A DNA stretch of 15,956 nucleotides, from positions 1 through 15,956 of the forward strand of contig CALESB010000026.1 in assembly GCA_937906995.1 (NCBI GenBank). The letters are read 5' to 3'. Both the position numbers and the translations under genes were made by a program. Origin of the DNA: an uncultured Sutterella sp. (GTDB lineage: Bacteria; Pseudomonadota; Gammaproteobacteria; Burkholderiales; Burkholderiaceae_F). Position 1 is the first letter of the stretch; each line of letters opens with the position of its first letter. Under the pieces are notes generated by a model. That model searched no databases. It was not told the DNA's origin and worked only from the letters and a program-made list of their open reading frames with translations. This document shows positions 14,714-15,956 of this stretch, piece after piece.

Positions 14714-15714
14714 TAGCAATTAAACATATTGCGTAAGGTATCAATATCTTTGAGGCCTTTTTTCAAAGCTAACTGTAGCAAAATGCGAGCCTTTATTGGT
14801 GAGAGGTTCCAAGCATCAATAAAGCCTGCCTCATCCCATTCGCTTAGTCCATGAAAAACAGCGCCATTGAAAACTCTTGAGGAGCGAATAATTCGGACGC
14901 CATTGGCACTGGCTTCCTTAAGAGATGGGAAAACCTTTTGTGGAATGCAACCGTTGCCTAGACCCGCAAAGACAATCCCTTGTGCACCAGCTCTAACACA
15001 AGCATCAACTAATACACCATCATCATCGGCATGCGAGAATAGAATTTCAACACGTGGCCAACTTTCATCTTCAGCAAAATCTTCAATGCTAAAGGGGGTT
15101 GAAAGCGTATGAGGCTTTAAATTCTTGTTCATGAACATAACGGCATTATCTACGACCGAGCCCAGTTCACCATGAAGCATTCCACTAAAAGTAGCAACAT
15201 TAGTTGCATGGGTTTTTGTTGAGGTACGAGCGGAACCTATAATGTTGTTGAGGACCATCATGACGCCATGGCCATGAGAGTTATCATTGGCAGCAACTTG
15301 GAAGGCATTGTATAGGTTTAAAATGCCATCTGAGGATAAAGCAGTTGCAGGGCGCATTGCACCTGTAATGACAACTGGTTTTGAGGATTTAAGGATTAAA
15401 TCAAGGAAATAGGCCGTTTCTTCCATCGTATCTGTGCCATGTGTAATAACAACACCATCGACATCATCTCGATCTAATTGAGTCTGAACAGCCCTTGCTA
15501 ATTTAAGCCAGATTTCGCATGTCATTGAGCTAGAGTCAACTCGACAAACAGATTGTTGCTCTAATTCGACCAAATCTCTTAGATCCGGTAATTTCTCGAG
15601 TAAAACGTCAATTTCGAGATTGCCAAGGCGATAGCCCGTTGTTTGGGTGGCAGTTTCACCAGAACTGACAATTGTGCCACCAGTGCTTATTAAAATAATT
15701 TTTTTCTTTGACAT
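14710..15714 (-). CDS. ansB: L-asparaginase, type II-like, without signal peptide
   Basis: The enzyme hydrolyses asparagine to aspartate and ammonia. The 334-residue protein has both active-site signatures: TGGTI at 11-15, with Thr14 as the first catalytic threonine, and THGTDTMEETAYFLDL at 91-106, with Thr94/Asp95 as the second pair. Lys167 (TKTHATNVATF) and Tyr28 match the remaining catalytic positions of E. coli AnsB (Lys162, Tyr25). The sequence resembles the type II enzymes more than type I AnsA. However, it starts MSKKKIILISTGGTI with no signal peptide, so it is probably cytoplasmic and the symbol is approximate. AAGGAG lies 6 nt before the ATG at 15714. The gene converges on mntP with overlapping stop codons. 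Confidence 0.93.
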   Translation of the reverse strand: MSKKKIILISTGGTIVSSGETATQTTGYRLGNLEIDVLLEKLPDLRDLVELEQQSVCRVDSSSMTCEIWLKLARAVQTQLDRDDVDGVVITHGTDTMEETAYFLDLILKSSKPVVITGAMRPATALSSDGILNLYNAFQVAANDNSHGHGVMMVLNNIIGSARTSTKTHATNVATFSGMLHGELGSVVDNAVMFMNKNLKPHTLSTPFSIEDFAEDESWPRVEILFSHADDDGVLVDACVRAGAQGIVFAGLGNGCIPQKVFPSLKEASANGVRIIRSSRVFNGAVFHGLSEWDEAGFIDAWNLSPIKARILLQLALKKGLKDIDTLRNMFNCY

Positions 15715-15740
15715 GGAAAACTCCTTGAAAAATTCTTTTT

Positions 15741-15746
15741 ATTATA
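15741..15746 (-). promoter_or_regulatory. Candidate -10 element for the asparaginase gene
   Basis: A perfect TATAAT reads on the minus strand 27 nt before the start codon, which would give a leader of about 20 nt including the AAGGAG site. The 16-18 nt spaced position holds no TTGACA-like hexamer (ACGGCT at 17 nt), so this is only a candidate. Confidence 0.35.
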
Positions 15747-15858
15747 AATGCGTTTGTTCTTTTAGCCGTTATTAAATTTTTTTGATTTTTTAACTTATTG
15801 AAAGGTAAGAGCTATTTTAGATTTCTTTAAAAATCTTAGAAAATTTCATAGAAAGTAC

Positions 15859-15886
15859 TTGACAAGAGTAGAAACCTCATTAAAAT
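15859..15886 (+). promoter_or_regulatory. Sigma-70 promoter of the tRNA-Gly gene
   Basis: A perfect -35 TTGACA (15859-15864) and a -10 TAAAAT (15881-15886, 5 of 6) are separated by 16 nt. The predicted start near 15893 leaves a leader of about 9 nt before the tRNA. The sequence from 15747 to 15850 is AT-rich with nothing else I can identify. Confidence 0.7.
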
Positions 15887-15901
15887 AACGAATTCTGTGA
15901 T

Positions 15902-15956
15902 GCGGGAATAGCTCAGTTGGTAGAGCGCAACCTTGCCAAGGTTGAGGTCGCGAGTT
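15902..15956 (+). tRNA. tRNA-Gly (GCC anticodon), 3' part cut off by the window end
   Basis: The sequence begins GCGGGAAT and continues AGCTCAGTTGGTAGAGC, the acceptor 5' strand and D arm of bacterial tRNA-Gly. The anticodon stem-loop reads CAACCTTGCCAAGGTTG, placing GCC at 15935-15937, exactly positions 34-36. The window ends inside the T arm (GAGTT), so the T-arm 3' half, acceptor 3' strand and any tandem tRNA genes are not visible. Confidence 0.96.

Noticed and set aside
15805..15850. AT-rich partial inverted repeat (AGATTT...AAATCT) upstream of the tRNA promoter
   Set aside because: The stem is only about 6 AT-rich pairs with mismatches beyond, and no U-tract or known site accompanies it; likely background.

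Overview
This window is an ordinary core-genome stretch from a bacterium, most likely a betaproteobacterium of the order Burkholderiales. The modest G+C (visually about 43-45%) and gene content suggest a host-associated Sutterellaceae-type lineage. This placement is inference from protein style (MetG N-terminus, ApbC/Mrp form, sigma-32-type heat-shock control without CIRCE elements) and was not checked by search.

Layout, left to right. Positions 26-64 hold a bidirectional terminator. A SulP anion permease with a STAS domain (76-1782, minus) and methionyl-tRNA synthetase metG (1907-3955, minus) follow, separated by a metG terminator. A 192-bp divergent region with a 15-bp palindrome separates metG from a two-gene plus-strand unit: apbC/mrp (Fe-S carrier ATPase) and a directly abutting YheT-type alpha/beta hydrolase, closed by a strong terminator. 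Next is the chaperone block grpE - dnaK - dnaJ. grpE and dnaK each have a near-consensus sigma-32 promoter with the same 13-nt spacing; dnaJ has none visible and lies behind two hairpins. A 14-bp bidirectional terminator ends dnaJ and the opposing TDT/TehA-like transporter. That transporter and dinB (DNA polymerase IV) are both on the minus strand. The plus strand then carries brnQ (branched-chain amino acid carrier) with its terminator, and mntP (manganese exporter), whose stop overlaps the stop of a convergent asparaginase gene. The window ends inside a tRNA-Gly(GCC) gene with its own promoter.

Functionally, GrpE, DnaK and DnaJ form one folding machine and the promoters show a shared heat-shock response. 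The remaining genes are housekeeping functions or transporters with no evident shared pathway. I see no mobile element, CRISPR array, phage gene, defence locus or long unexplained gap; no intergenic stretch exceeds 200 bp. I did not find a convincing undescribed multi-gene system. The points most worth a second look are small: a five-cysteine cluster in the disordered N-terminus of GrpE, a Cys-Cys-Gly-His-Cys loop in MntP, the attenuator-like structures flanking dnaK, and the palindrome in the metG/apbC regulatory region.
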